Assembly (NCBI RefSeq): GCF_003812745.1
Contig: NZ_CP033831.1
Location: 4,464,001-4,528,000, forward strand
DNA: 64,000 nt
Direction: 5' to 3'
Origin: Serratia sp. FDAARGOS_506
Lineage (GTDB): Bacteria > Pseudomonadota > Gammaproteobacteria > Enterobacterales > Enterobacteriaceae
Positions 1 through 8,575 of this stretch are shown here, one piece after another. The notes under the pieces were generated by a model, which did no database searches, was not told the origin of the DNA, and saw nothing but the letters and a program-made list of their open reading frames with translations. Position numbers and translations under genes: made by a program. The first letter of the stretch is position 1. Every line of letters starts with the position of its first letter.

Positions 1-738
1 GGCAGCTGTCGGCTGGAGATCCCCGGCGGCCGGCCGGTACCCCTGGAGCAAGGCAGCCTGCTGTTCTTGCCGCACAACTCAGCCCACCGGCTGCTGCCGG
101 AGGTGGCCGATAGCGCCACGCACCTGCTGTGCGGCGTGCAAATCTTGCCGCACGGCGCATCGCCGCTGCTGGCGAGCCTGCCGGAATGTTTGCTGTTCAA
201 CAGCTGCCAACAGGGACGGCTGGCGCTGCTGCAGGCGACTGGCCAGCTGCTGAGCGATGAGTTCAGCCAACAGGGCCAGGGGCACAGCGCCATTGTCAGT
301 CAGACCATGGCGCTGCTGTTCGCGCTGGCGATCCGCGCCTGGCTCGCCAAGCCGAATCAGAGCGGCAATCTGGTCGCCGCGTTGCTGCACCCGCAGTTGG
401 GCAACGTGGTTGAACAGATGCTGCGCCGCCCGCAACACTCCTGGACGCTGGTGGAACTGAGCGAACTGGCCCATATGTCGCGCGCCAACTTCGCCCGCGT
501 CTTCCGCCAGGCCACGCAGCAAACGCCGCTGCAGGCCCTTACCGCCATCCGCATGCAGCTGGCGGCCCGGCTGCTGGCGCGCCAGGCGTTGCCGCTGAGC
601 CGTATCGCCGAACAGGCCGGCTACTCGTCGGAGGTGGCGCTACACAAAGCCTTCACCCGCCACTTCGGCCTGACGCCGGGAAAATTTCGCCAGCAGGCCG
701 CCGAGGCACCGCCGGACGCCGGTCCGATCCCGGCGTAA
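1..738 (+). CDS. AraC-family transcriptional regulator, 5' end outside window
   Basis: The reading frame is open from base 1, so the gene starts before the window and its first residues are missing. The visible 245 residues begin in a cupin-like sensor domain (about residues 1-120, with a proline- and glycine-rich turn, then LFLPHNSAHRL). They end in a double helix-turn-helix AraC/XylS domain over the last 100 residues; LSELAHMSRANFARVFRQ is the first recognition helix region and IAEQAGYSSEVALHKAFTRH the second. This is the usual cupin plus AraC layout of sugar or stress regulators. The effector and targets are not visible. A TTG at 67 could be taken for a start, but the frame upstream codes for family sequence. 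Confidence 0.9.
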   Translation, partial: GSCRLEIPGGRPVPLEQGSLLFLPHNSAHRLLPEVADSATHLLCGVQILPHGASPLLASLPECLLFNSCQQGRLALLQATGQLLSDEFSQQGQGHSAIVSQTMALLFALAIRAWLAKPNQSGNLVAALLHPQLGNVVEQMLRRPQHSWTLVELSELAHMSRANFARVFRQATQQTPLQALTAIRMQLAARLLARQALPLSRIAEQAGYSSEVALHKAFTRHFGLTPGKFRQQAAEAPPDAGPIPA

Positions 739-755
739 CCGCCCACCCCGCCTTA

Positions 756-770
756 TTGTTTAGTAAACAA
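756..770. promoter_or_regulatory. perfect 7-1-7 palindrome upstream of the LacI gene
   Basis: The sequence TTGTTTAGTAAACAA is a perfect inverted repeat in the gap between the AraC stop and the LacI start. It lies about 128 bases upstream of the LacI-type start. It has no following T-run, so it is more likely an operator than a terminator. Autoregulation by the LacI-type protein is an inference. Confidence 0.35.
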
Positions 771-897
771 CACGGCCGCTGTCTGACGATTCTCACAAAT
801 GCGCAATCCCATGCGCGCGGCACTCCGGTTGCGGCTTGCCTGCGGCCGGCTTCCCTTATAGATTGCAGGCTAACGGCAGGCAGCAAGGTATCGGCAA

Positions 898-1935
898 ATG
901 GCAAATATTCGTGATGTCGCGCGGTTGGCCGGCGTTTCCATCAGCAGCGTGTCGAACCTGCTGAATAACCGCAGCCACCAGATGAGCGCGCAGACTCGTG
1001 AGCGCATCGAACAAGCGATGGCGGCCCTGGGCTATCGGCCGGCCCGAGCGGCGGCGGTACCCGCACCGCAGGCGAAGATCATCGGCCTGCTGCTGCCGTC
1101 GATCGTCAACCCGAGCTTTTCAGCGCTGGCTCATGCGGTCGACGGTGCAGCACGGGCTTATCGCTACCGCGTCTTGCTCGGCAACGCCTACCGCCAGGAA
1201 CAGGAAGAGGCCGCATTTATCGACGATATGTTCCTGCATGGCGTGCGCGGCATCATCGTGGCGGCGAGCGACATTCGCCAGACCCATTTTGTCCGGGCCG
1301 CCGAGCGGGGCATGAAGATCGTCAGCTACGACAATCCGTTCCCCGAGCAGGCGGCCATCGATACTCCGCTGTTTGACAGCGTGTCGATGGACAATATCGC
1401 CGCCGGGCGCCTGGCCGCGCAGCACCTGCTCGAACGCGGCTGCCGACACATCGTGTTCGCCACCGAAGCGACGCTGACCGTCGGGCGCAGCCACAAGATC
1501 GACGGTTTTCTGAGTGCGCTGGGGCACAGCCTGAGCGAACGCCAACGGGTGATCGAAGGCAAGGCCAACAGCGCCTACGGCGACACGGAAATGTTCGAAT
1601 TGGGGCTGACGCTGGCGCCGCGCGTGCTCGCGTTGACGCCGCGCCCGGACGGCATCGTGGCGATTAACGATGCACTGGGCATCGGGCTGATGGTGGGATT
1701 GCGCACCGCCGGCGTCCAGGTGCCCGCAGACATCTCGGTGATCGGCATCGATAATATCGCGCTTGCCGGCCTGGCCGAACCGGGGCTGACGTCCGTCAGG
1801 CCGCCGCTGGCGGAGATGGCGCTGCTGATGGTCGAACGCCTGATCGGACGCATCAACAATGATTCGCAACCGCCCGGCGAATTTCTCTTCCCGCCGACGG
1901 TCATCAGCCGACGCTCGGTCAAAGCCGCCGGCTAA
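898..1935 (+). CDS. LacI-family transcriptional regulator
   Basis: A 345-residue repressor-type protein. The N-terminus (MANIRDVARLAGVSISSVSNLLNN) is a canonical LacI helix-turn-helix, followed by a hinge helix ending near residue 50 (ERIEQAMAALGYRPARAAA). Residues 60-340 form a periplasmic-binding-protein-like effector domain with the typical IIGLLLPSIVNPSFSAL and VISVIGIDNI-type segments. The gene precedes an MFS transporter, an SDR dehydrogenase and an RbsD/FucU-like gene in the same direction, so it probably controls that cassette in response to a sugar or sugar acid. The ligand is unknown. Confidence 0.93.
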   Translation: MANIRDVARLAGVSISSVSNLLNNRSHQMSAQTRERIEQAMAALGYRPARAAAVPAPQAKIIGLLLPSIVNPSFSALAHAVDGAARAYRYRVLLGNAYRQEQEEAAFIDDMFLHGVRGIIVAASDIRQTHFVRAAERGMKIVSYDNPFPEQAAIDTPLFDSVSMDNIAAGRLAAQHLLERGCRHIVFATEATLTVGRSHKIDGFLSALGHSLSERQRVIEGKANSAYGDTEMFELGLTLAPRVLALTPRPDGIVAINDALGIGLMVGLRTAGVQVPADISVIGIDNIALAGLAEPGLTSVRPPLAEMALLMVERLIGRINNDSQPPGEFLFPPTVISRRSVKAAG

Positions 1936-1958
1936 ATGAAATAATGACGTCTTCCCCA

Positions 1959-1980
1959 GACGATGCGCAGAGGCATCGTC
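1959..1980. terminator. hairpin after the LacI gene
   Basis: GACGATGC and GCATCGTC pair perfectly over 8 bp with a 6-base loop, 24 bases after the LacI stop. No T-run follows, so termination is uncertain; it may separate the regulator from the transporter transcript. Confidence 0.35.
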
Positions 1981-2060
1981 CGGATTGGTATCAGCCAAAA
2001 ACAAAGGAAAAGGCCGGCGCGCTTAAGGGATACCCGCGCCCCAATGAATCAGTGTCGTGC

Positions 2061-2072
2061 CGTTATTTAACG
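2061..2072. promoter_or_regulatory. small dyad upstream of the MFS gene, possible operator
   Basis: CGTTATTTAACG has 5-bp arms and a 2-base centre and lies 62 bases before the transporter start. LacI-family operators are short dyads of this kind, but the arms are brief and AT-rich, so chance is possible. Confidence 0.2.
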
Positions 2073-2134
2073 TTCAGCTCAGGGTAATGAGCCGGGCTTC
2101 TATTATTCCGATTAACCACATTGGAAATATCAAA

Positions 2135-3442
2135 ATGAAAATAAACAAGCCGCAGGATATTGAACGCAGCGCTATCAGGAAATTGACGCTGCATATTGTC
2201 CCCCTCATGATTTTATTGTATTTCCTGGCCTTTCTCGATCGCAATAATATGGCCTACGCCGCCAAAGCGCTGGAGGATAACCTGGGACTGACCGCCTCGG
2301 CATTCGGTTTCGCCTCCGGGATTTTCTTTATCGGCTATTTCCTGTTTGAAATACCCAGCAACGCCGGCACCATTAAATTCGGCCCGCGCATTTGGTTCGC
2401 CAGAATATTAATTTCCTGGGGCATCTTCGCGACCCTGCTCGGTTTTGTGCGCACGCCGCTGGAGTTGTATATTTGCCGTTTTATGCTGGGCGTATGCGAA
2501 GCCGGTTTCTTTCCCTCGGTGGTGTATTACTTCACGGTCTTCTTCCCGGAAAAGTACCGCACCAAAATTCTCGGCATGTTTATCATCGTTCAGCCGCTGT
2601 CCAACGCCGTCGGCTCGCCGATTTCCGGTTTTATTCTCAATATTCAGCATGACTGGTTCGGGTTCGCCCCCTGGCAGCTGCTGTTTATCCTCGAAGGGCT
2701 GCCGCCGATCGTCATCGGCCTGCTGATCCCGTTCCTGATCAAGAACTCGCCCAAGGACGTCGGCTATCTGAACGTCGAGGAAAAAGCCTGGCTGATGAGC
2801 AACGCCGGCCGCTCCAAATCCGGCTCTAAAATCACGCTGGGCGACTTCCTGAAAGGGATTAAAAACAAGAAATATCTGCTCTACGCACTGCTCAACTTCG
2901 GCATGGTGTGCGGCATTTATGGCTTCGGCACCTGGCTGCCGTCGATCATTACCGCCCTTTCCGGCAGCGATATTTTCCGCGTCAGCCTGCTGGCGCTCAT
3001 TCCCTATGGCCTGGCCGCGCTGCTGGTGTATCCGTGGAGTCTGTGGGCCAGCAAAACCAAAAAGCTTGGCGTGTTCGCCGGCATCAGCATGGTGGTCGCC
3101 GCCATCGGCCTGATGGGCGCGGTAACGTTTTTTAAATACGATCCGCTTATCGCGTTGTCGTTCCTGTGCATCGCCGCCATCGGCATCTACACCGCCGTGC
3201 CGCCGTTTTTATCCATGCCCGCCAACATTTCCACCGGCGCAGCCGCGGCCGCCGGGCTGGCGGTAGTCAGCTGCATCGGCAATATCGGCGGCTTCGTCGC
3301 GCCTTATGCGGTGGGCGTGCTGAACGATCTGACCGGCAACAGCGCACCGGGGCTGTTTTTCCTGGCCTCGTGCCTGCTGACCACCGGGTTGATCTGCATT
3401 TTCTACTGCGCGAAACAGCGCGAAGGCGTCATCAATTCTTAA
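2135..3442 (+). CDS. MFS transporter, anion:cation symporter (ACS) family
   Basis: A 435-residue inner-membrane carrier with about 12 hydrophobic segments. The first loop (LDRNNMAYAAKALEDNLGLTASAFG) and the following GIFFIGYFLFEIPSN stretch are the signature of the ACS family, which moves organic acids such as tartrate, hexuronates or phthalate with a cation. The start at 2135 (MKINKPQDIERSAIRKLTL) matches family N-termini. An upstream in-frame start at 2057 would add 26 residues without family character. It lies in a cassette with a LacI regulator, an SDR and an RbsD/FucU-like protein, so the substrate is probably a sugar acid or modified sugar, by inference. Confidence 0.9.
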   Translation: MKINKPQDIERSAIRKLTLHIVPLMILLYFLAFLDRNNMAYAAKALEDNLGLTASAFGFASGIFFIGYFLFEIPSNAGTIKFGPRIWFARILISWGIFATLLGFVRTPLELYICRFMLGVCEAGFFPSVVYYFTVFFPEKYRTKILGMFIIVQPLSNAVGSPISGFILNIQHDWFGFAPWQLLFILEGLPPIVIGLLIPFLIKNSPKDVGYLNVEEKAWLMSNAGRSKSGSKITLGDFLKGIKNKKYLLYALLNFGMVCGIYGFGTWLPSIITALSGSDIFRVSLLALIPYGLAALLVYPWSLWASKTKKLGVFAGISMVVAAIGLMGAVTFFKYDPLIALSFLCIAAIGIYTAVPPFLSMPANISTGAAAAAGLAVVSCIGNIGGFVAPYAVGVLNDLTGNSAPGLFFLASCLLTTGLICIFYCAKQREGVINS

Positions 3443-3463
3443 CGAACCAATAAGGAGTCAATC

Positions 3464-4225
3464 ATGGGCGATCTTGCGGGCAAAAAGGTCTTTATCACCG
3501 GGGCGGAACAGGGCATCGGCCGCGCCACCGCAGAGCGGCTAATCAAGGCCGGTTGCGACATCTATTTTCACTATCACAGCGACGAAAGCGGCCCCAAAGC
3601 GCTGGTGGCGCTGGCCCATTCATTGGGGCAAAAGGCCGCTTACGGCTACGCCGATCTCATCGATACCGACGAAACGCTGCGCTGCGTCTCCGCCGGCGCC
3701 GAGTTTCTCGGCGGCATCGACATTCTGGTCAATAACGTCGGCGGCATCGTCGGGCGCAAATGGTTGGGCGAGATCGACCGCGCCTTCTGGCAAACCGTGA
3801 TCGACGTGAACATGACCACCATGCTGAACGTGACCCAGAGCGCGCTGCCGTTTCTTAAGGCGGCAAACGGCGCCAGCATCGTCAACCTGGCCTCGCAGGC
3901 CGGCCGCGCCGGCGGACACTCCGGCTCGCTGGTCTATTCCGCCACCAAGGGCGCGGTGCTCACCTGGACGCGCTCGCTGGCGGCGGAGCTGGGTGAGTAC
4001 GGCATCCGGGTGAACGCGGTCGCGCCCGGCCTGATCCTCGGCACTCGCTTCCATAATCGGCACACCACCCAAGCATCGGCGGAGGAAACCGTTCGCGCCA
4101 TCCCGCTCGGCCGAGCAGGTACGCCGGACGACGTGGCGCGTGCCATCGCCTTCCTGGCGGCGGAATACGACGGCTTCATCTCCGGCGCTACCCTCGACAT
4201 CAACGGCGGCATCTACCGCATGTAG
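3464..4225 (+). CDS. SDR-family NAD(P)-dependent oxidoreductase
   Basis: A 253-residue classical short-chain dehydrogenase. The cofactor motif TGAEQGIG is near residue 14, NNVGG follows in the fourth strand, and a catalytic serine (IVNLASQAGR) precedes YSATK (Tyr-x-x-x-Lys). The C-terminus (SGATLDINGGIYRM) is typical of FabG-like members. A ribosome site AAGGAG lies 7 bases before the start. It follows the transporter by 21 bases, so it is in the same operon. It probably oxidises or reduces the transported compound, but the sequence does not identify the substrate. Confidence 0.92.
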   Translation: MGDLAGKKVFITGAEQGIGRATAERLIKAGCDIYFHYHSDESGPKALVALAHSLGQKAAYGYADLIDTDETLRCVSAGAEFLGGIDILVNNVGGIVGRKWLGEIDRAFWQTVIDVNMTTMLNVTQSALPFLKAANGASIVNLASQAGRAGGHSGSLVYSATKGAVLTWTRSLAAELGEYGIRVNAVAPGLILGTRFHNRHTTQASAEETVRAIPLGRAGTPDDVARAIAFLAAEYDGFISGATLDINGGIYRM

Positions 4226-4237
4226 TGTCATTCAGCT

Positions 4238-4261
4238 GCGGGCGGCGCGGCTGCCGCCCGC
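4238..4261. repeat. intergenic GC-rich hairpin
   Basis: Perfect 9-bp arms (GCGGGCGGC / GCCGCCCGC) with a 6-base loop between the SDR and RbsD/FucU-like genes. With no T-run, it may stabilise the upstream message or lower expression of the downstream gene. Confidence 0.4.
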
Positions 4262-4279
4262 CCATTCAGGAATCAGATT

Positions 4280-4696
4280 ATGATCAAATCCGCCATCACT
4301 CACCCGCAGCTGCTCGCCGCGCTGGCGCAATGCGGGCACAAAACGCAGGTGCTGCTCGCCGACGGCAACTACGCCTGCATGACGCACGCGCCGAAAGACG
4401 CCACCGTCATCTATTTGAATCTGGGGCCCGGCACGCTCGCCGCCCCGCCAATTCTGGAAAAACTGCTGGCCTGCATCAACGTGGAAAGCGCCGCGCTGAT
4501 GGCCTGCCCACCGGACTTCACCAACACCATCGAAGCCGAATACCGGCAGCTGCTACCGGCGCATTGCCCTGTAGAACACCTGCCGCGTGAGGATTTTTAT
4601 GCGGCGGTCAAATCGGATCGGACGCTGCTGGTGATCGCCTCCGGCGAACAGCGCCGCTTCGCCAACCTGCTGCTGACGGTGGCGCCGGTGGTGTGA
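4280..4696 (+). CDS. RbsD/FucU-family protein, sugar mutarotase-like
   Basis: A 138-residue protein whose N-terminus (ALAQCGHKTQVLLADGNYA) matches the RbsD/FucU family motif, where a His and an Asp act in pyranose/furanose or anomer interconversion. The length is normal for the family. It is the last gene of the LacI-MFS-SDR cassette, which supports a role in presenting the right anomer of an imported sugar to the dehydrogenase; that role is an inference. The last 89 bases lie antisense to the 3' end of umuC, an unusual convergent overlap. Confidence 0.8.
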   Translation: MIKSAITHPQLLAALAQCGHKTQVLLADGNYACMTHAPKDATVIYLNLGPGTLAAPPILEKLLACINVESAALMACPPDFTNTIEAEYRQLLPAHCPVEHLPREDFYAAVKSDRTLLVIASGEQRRFANLLLTVAPVV

Positions 4697-5993
4697 CACG
4701 CGAATTATTTTCCGTCTGAAAACTCTCCCCCAGCCGCACCACCGGGATATCCGCCAACCGGGTGGTGTAGGCCGGTGACAGCATTTCGCGCTTCATTTGC
4801 CACGGCTTGACGATCCCCTGCCCGGCGAACCACACCCGCCCGCGTCCCTCCTGATTCAGGCGATCGAGGGTCGCCATCAGCCGTTCGCTGTTGCGGCGCG
4901 GCGGGCAGTCGTCGAACAGATCGATCTGTGCCATGGCAGCGGCGCTGAAATCCCCCAACACCACGCCGCCCTTCAGGTAACGCCGCCCTTCCTGCCAGAT
5001 GCTCTCCAGCGCGCGCACCGCCATGGCGATAATATCGCGGCTATCGTTGCTCGGCGTTTGCAGCCGGGCAGTGCCCATATTGCTGTAATACCCCTCGCCA
5101 GCCGAATGCGGGCTGGTTTTGATAAACACCGAAACATTGCGGCAATAGCGCTTTTCCTGCCGCAGCTTTTCGGCGGCGCGTTCAGCGTAGCTGCAGATTG
5201 CCTCTCGCATGTGTGGGTAATGCGTCAGCCGCTGGCCGAACGAACGGGAGCAGATGATCTGCTCTTTGGCGGCCGCCTCATCTTCCCACTGCAGGCACGA
5301 TTCGCCGCGCAGCTCGCGTATCGTGCGCTCCAGCACCACACTGAAGGTCTTACGCGCCAGCCGGGTATCGCAGTCTGCCAGCTGCAGCGCGGTGTGAATG
5401 CCCATCGCCTGCAGCTGGCGAGTCAGGCGGCGGCCTACGCCCCACACCTCTTCCACCGGGAGCAACGCCAGCAGTTTGCGCTGGCGCACCGGATCGGATA
5501 GATCCACCACGCCGCCGGTGCCGCGCCATTTCTTGGCGGCGAAGTTGGCCAGTTTGGCCAACGTTTTGCTCGGCGCAATGCCGACCCCGACCGTCAAATG
5601 CAGCTCGCGCCGGATGCGATCGCGCACTCGCTGGCCGAACGGCTCCAGCGCTTCGCAGTGCGCCACGCCGTCCAGCCGCAGAAAGGCTTCGTCCAACGAG
5701 TAGATCTCCACCGCCGGCGCCATCTCCTCCAGCGTATCCATCACCCGGCGGGACATATCGGCGTACAGCGCGTAGTTGGAGGAGAACACCGCGACGTTGC
5801 GGCGGCGCATCTCCTCTTTGATTTTGAAATAAGGCGCGCCCATCGGCACGCCCAACGCCTTCGCCTCGGTGCTGCGGGCGATCACGCAGCCATCGTTGTT
5901 GGACAGCACGATCACCGGCCGCCCTCGCAGATCGGGCCGAAAGATGGTTTCGCAGGAAGCGTAGAAGCTGTTGACGTCCACCAGGGCGAACAT
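4608..5993 (-). CDS. umuC: DNA polymerase V catalytic subunit UmuC
   Basis: A Y-family translesion DNA polymerase, the catalytic part of UmuD'2C, which copies past lesions during the SOS response. The palm motifs are visible: FALVDVNSFYASCE at the N-terminus with the metal-binding Asp, and YSLDEAFLRLD with the catalytic Asp-Glu pair near residue 100. VGVGIAPSKTLAKLAN is the conserved finger segment. The usual C-terminal region (KREMLSPAYTTR) is present. Against the E. coli protein (422 residues) this one has 461, because about 35-40 residues of low-complexity sequence are added after the normal end and run antisense into the neighbouring gene. It starts 2 bases after the umuD stop. Confidence 0.95.
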   Translation of the reverse strand: MFALVDVNSFYASCETIFRPDLRGRPVIVLSNNDGCVIARSTEAKALGVPMGAPYFKIKEEMRRRNVAVFSSNYALYADMSRRVMDTLEEMAPAVEIYSLDEAFLRLDGVAHCEALEPFGQRVRDRIRRELHLTVGVGIAPSKTLAKLANFAAKKWRGTGGVVDLSDPVRQRKLLALLPVEEVWGVGRRLTRQLQAMGIHTALQLADCDTRLARKTFSVVLERTIRELRGESCLQWEDEAAAKEQIICSRSFGQRLTHYPHMREAICSYAERAAEKLRQEKRYCRNVSVFIKTSPHSAGEGYYSNMGTARLQTPSNDSRDIIAMAVRALESIWQEGRRYLKGGVVLGDFSAAAMAQIDLFDDCPPRRNSERLMATLDRLNQEGRGRVWFAGQGIVKPWQMKREMLSPAYTTRLADIPVVRLGESFQTENNSRVTPPAPPSAAGWRSGAVRRRRSPAASDPI

Positions 5994-5995
5994 GG

Positions 5996-6424
5996 TTATA
6001 GCGCCGCGTAGACGATAAAAGTCACCACGCCGAAGATCTCCAGCTGATCCTCGTCGTCGAACACGATCGGCGCGTAGGCGGGATTCATCGGCAACAGCCG
6101 CACGTCAGGATAGCGCTGCAGCTTTTTGACGGTGAATTCGCCGTCCACCGCGGCGATCACGATATTGCCGTGCTCCGGCGTCAGGGCGCTGTCGACAATC
6201 AGCAGATCGCCATCCTGGATATTGCCGTCGATCATCGACTCGCCGCTGGCGCGCACGAAGTAAGTGGCATTGGGGTGCCGCACCAGCAGCTTGCCGATAT
6301 CCAGCCGCCCTTCGACGTAGTCCTGCGCCGGTGAAGGAAAACCGCAGGCCACGCGATCGGCAAACAGCGGTAACGTTAGGGGGTCACCTGGTGAAAAAGC
6401 ATACAACCTTGAATTGCTCAGCAT
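5996..6424 (-). CDS. umuD: SOS mutagenesis protein UmuD
   Basis: A 142-residue LexA-like S24 autoprotease that matures to UmuD' and binds UmuC. The cleavage site Cys-Gly is at residues 27-28 ([12 protein letters not shown]), the catalytic Ser is in ASGESMID (Ser63) and the Lys in GEFTVKK (Lys100). The ATG at 6424 is chosen because it gives nearly the usual N-terminal length; an ATG at 6430 and a TTG at 6436 are in frame. A LexA box lies immediately upstream. Its first bases and promoter are duplicated about 5.3 kb away (see repeats). Confidence 0.95.
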   Translation of the reverse strand: MLSNSRLYAFSPGDPLTLPLFADRVACGFPSPAQDYVEGRLDIGKLLVRHPNATYFVRASGESMIDGNIQDGDLLIVDSALTPEHGNIVIAAVDGEFTVKKLQRYPDVRLLPMNPAYAPIVFDDEDQLEIFGVVTFIVYAAL

Positions 6425-6549
6425 AATCATAACCAAACTGTATATTTATACAGTAAAGCATAAACAAAACGCGAACGCGTGCAACCCCCTATCCCCCTGC
6501 GGATCGCGCTTTGTCGCGTAATATAATAATTTTCTGAGCGATTTTTTTT
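6390..6549. repeat. left copy of a 160-bp direct repeat bounding the 6.5-11.7 kb insertion
   Basis: This segment spans the first codons of umuD, its LexA box and the promoter-side spacer. A second copy of the same length lies at 11743-11902. The two share GGTGAAAAAGCATAC at the left end, the 16-base LexA core, and a 73-bp right end with 4 mismatches; the middle is diverged. The copies bracket DNA of lower GC content. Confidence 0.85.
6436..6455 (-). promoter_or_regulatory. LexA box of umuDC
   Basis: AACTGTATATTTATACAGTA contains CTG-N10-CAG with the TATATTTATA core and is close to the enterobacterial SOS-box consensus. It lies 12 bases before the chosen umuD start, so LexA would block transcription of umuDC until DNA damage. 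Confidence 0.93.
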
Positions 6550-7132
6550 CGTTGGCGATCTACTTTGGCGGGTAATGTACACAATTTACTCACCCAAGCA
6601 ATTTCTACATTTAGAGGTTGCATACCACGCTAGTACAGCCTCGTTCGAGATGCATCTTTATCTATTGTTTTCTGGAGGTTAATCACAGGTGGCACAGCCC
6701 CAGCTAACAGAACCGATGATAAAACGATATGGGTGCCGGTCTTTCCCGGCTGTCAGCAATTAACCCTGGTTTGTCATTCGCGCATAATTATTACTGCGCT
6801 CCAAGATTTACTGGTCTTTCCCAGCGGTCATTCACCTCAATGAATAGCTAAAAATACGTTTTATCCCGCGCAGAGCACCATGTAAGCTGCATTGGTAACA
6901 CATAGGCAAAAATTCTCGCCGTTCACTCAACCTTTTTGGTTTAGCTACTCCGCTTGTCAAATAAAAAAGTTGTCTCCTCAATGAAAAAATCATAAAAAAC
7001 AACCTATAAAATTTGGCCAGAACGTATTTTAACCGCGGGAAAAGTAGCGGAGTCTCACTTGCACAGCCATACTAGTGGCACCATTTACATCGGGCAAATA
7101 GCAACTTTCGATAGAGGATATAAAGAATTAGC
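6550..7132. other. non-coding AT-richer stretch at the left end of the insertion
   Basis: About 580 bases without a convincing gene. Base composition drops compared with the umuDC side. It presumably contains the promoter of the LysR gene. I see no recombinase fragment, tRNA-like sequence or clear repeat in it. Confidence 0.5.
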
Positions 7133-8074
7133 ATGAGAAGAGGCTCACCCATAACCTTGAAACAACTTCGGTATTTTATCGCTATCGCCGAGGCGGGTAG
7201 TTTTTCGGCCGCAGCACGAAACGCCTATATCGCCCAGCCCGCACTCAGCCGCCAAATCAGTTTATTGGAAGAAGAGCTGGGTATGCAGTTGCTGGAACGT
7301 TTGCACGACGGCATCTTACTGACAGATTCAGGGCAACGGCTCTGTGACCTCGCACGTTTTGTCGTGCAAACCGTCGATTCATTAAAAAGTGAGCTCCACT
7401 CCACTCAGGACAACCCGAAAGGCATGGTAACCATCGCCATTCCGGTTACCGCATCAGCATTATTGATGCCGCTCATCATTATACAGGCGCGGGAAAAATT
7501 CCCCGGCATTGAGTTGGTCGTGCGCGACGGTCTCAGTCAGGAAACAGGCGAAGCTATCGCCATGGGGCAAGTGGACTTTGGCGTGACCCCCAATGCGGAA
7601 GAATTGGATCATGTGTGCGTCGATCCGGTCTTTGCTGAACATCTGTACTGGGTTGGCCAACACGCATGCCCGGAAACTGCCGATACGATCACTCTGACGC
7701 AAGCAGCCGCCAGTTCGCTGGCCATGTTGCCGAAAAACTGTTCTTACCTCCGCCGCCGGGCGGAACAAGCAGCCATACAGCTAGGGATAGAACTCAACGT
7801 CGTGTATGAACAACATACCGCGCAAGGGCTCAGCAGCCTGGTGCGCAGCGGATTGGCCGCCACCATCTGCAATTGGCCCGCAGTGAGGGAAGGTTCGCCG
7901 TATCCGCCCTTAATGATTGTCGAACCCCGTTTGTATCGCACCATCTCCATTGCACATTCGGCCCATAAACCCTTGTCATTCGCCGCCTCGTGCATACGCG
8001 ATCTGGTGCGCGGCATGCTGGTTGAAGCTGTGCGTTCAGGTAATTGGAGCGGTGAATTGATTAAACACCCGTAA
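7133..8074 (+). CDS. LysR-family transcriptional regulator of the insertion
   Basis: A 313-residue LTTR. The winged helix-turn-helix is at residues 8-65 (LKQLRYFIAIAEAGSFSAAARNAYIAQPALSRQISLLEEELG), and residues 90-300 form the co-inducer-binding domain. It is encoded about 500 bases upstream of, and in the same direction as, the secreted hydrolase and M28-like genes, so it is the obvious candidate regulator. Base composition is closer to the upstream backbone than that of the two following genes. The effector is unknown. Confidence 0.9.
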   Translation: MRRGSPITLKQLRYFIAIAEAGSFSAAARNAYIAQPALSRQISLLEEELGMQLLERLHDGILLTDSGQRLCDLARFVVQTVDSLKSELHSTQDNPKGMVTIAIPVTASALLMPLIIIQAREKFPGIELVVRDGLSQETGEAIAMGQVDFGVTPNAEELDHVCVDPVFAEHLYWVGQHACPETADTITLTQAAASSLAMLPKNCSYLRRRAEQAAIQLGIELNVVYEQHTAQGLSSLVRSGLAATICNWPAVREGSPYPPLMIVEPRLYRTISIAHSAHKPLSFAASCIRDLVRGMLVEAVRSGNWSGELIKHP

Positions 8075-8431
8075 CCTACGGATAATCGCGCTCAAACGGG
8101 TTAATTTTATATTCCGCGTTTAACAACACTACAATCAGCACCGGGAATGCACGCTATCATCAGAGTACTTATTGCTATTAATAATGATGTCAGGAGCCAA
8201 TTAAAATGGGTCACTACTCTCTATGAACAAAAATCAACACAGCCGCCCCGACAAAGGGACACTATTTAACGTTAACTAGCGGCACATTGAAAAAATAACA
8301 CTCATTATTCAGATATACAGAATACACATACAATCCATATAAAAATGATATAACTGCCCAATCATAACTATTGGACTTATTAGCATGGTTACCTATAGTT
8401 TCTGTTAGTGCACATTATACAGGAGGGTATT
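8075..8431. other. non-coding AT-rich gap
   Basis: An AT-rich stretch between the LysR gene and the secreted hydrolase. It probably carries the hydrolase promoter and LTTR sites. An AGGAG followed by ATG near 8200 opens only a 6-codon frame, so no gene is called. Confidence 0.4.
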
Positions 8432-8575
8432 GTGTTATCGCTAAGCCGATTTCGATTTAGCTCCTACCAGAACCCCCCTCTTCTTTTTAATCTTTTCACT
8501 AACCAACTAAGTTGTACGTTACTCAAATTGCTTCAAACACATATTTTTAATATGCATTCCAAAGAGGCCCCATGA
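8432..8575 (+). CDS. possible 47-codon upstream ORF coupled to the hydrolase gene
   Basis: A GTG start follows a strong AGGAGGG ribosome site by 5 bases. The frame runs 47 codons and stops in a TGA that overlaps the ATG of the next gene (ATGA). This geometry is typical of translational coupling. The predicted peptide (starting MLSLSRFRFSSYQNPP) is basic and leucine-rich without recognisable family features, so it may be only a leader ORF or chance. Confidence 0.35.
   Translation: MLSLSRFRFSSYQNPPLLFNLFTNQLSCTLLKLLQTHIFNMHSKEAP

Noticed and set aside
8200-8230. AGGAG followed by an ATG in the island
   Set aside because: Only six codons before a stop.
8386-8402. Possible PhoP box before the PqaA-like gene (TGGTTA-N5-AGTTTC)
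   Set aside because: Only 9 of 12 positions agree with the consensus at best, so PhoP control is not supported.
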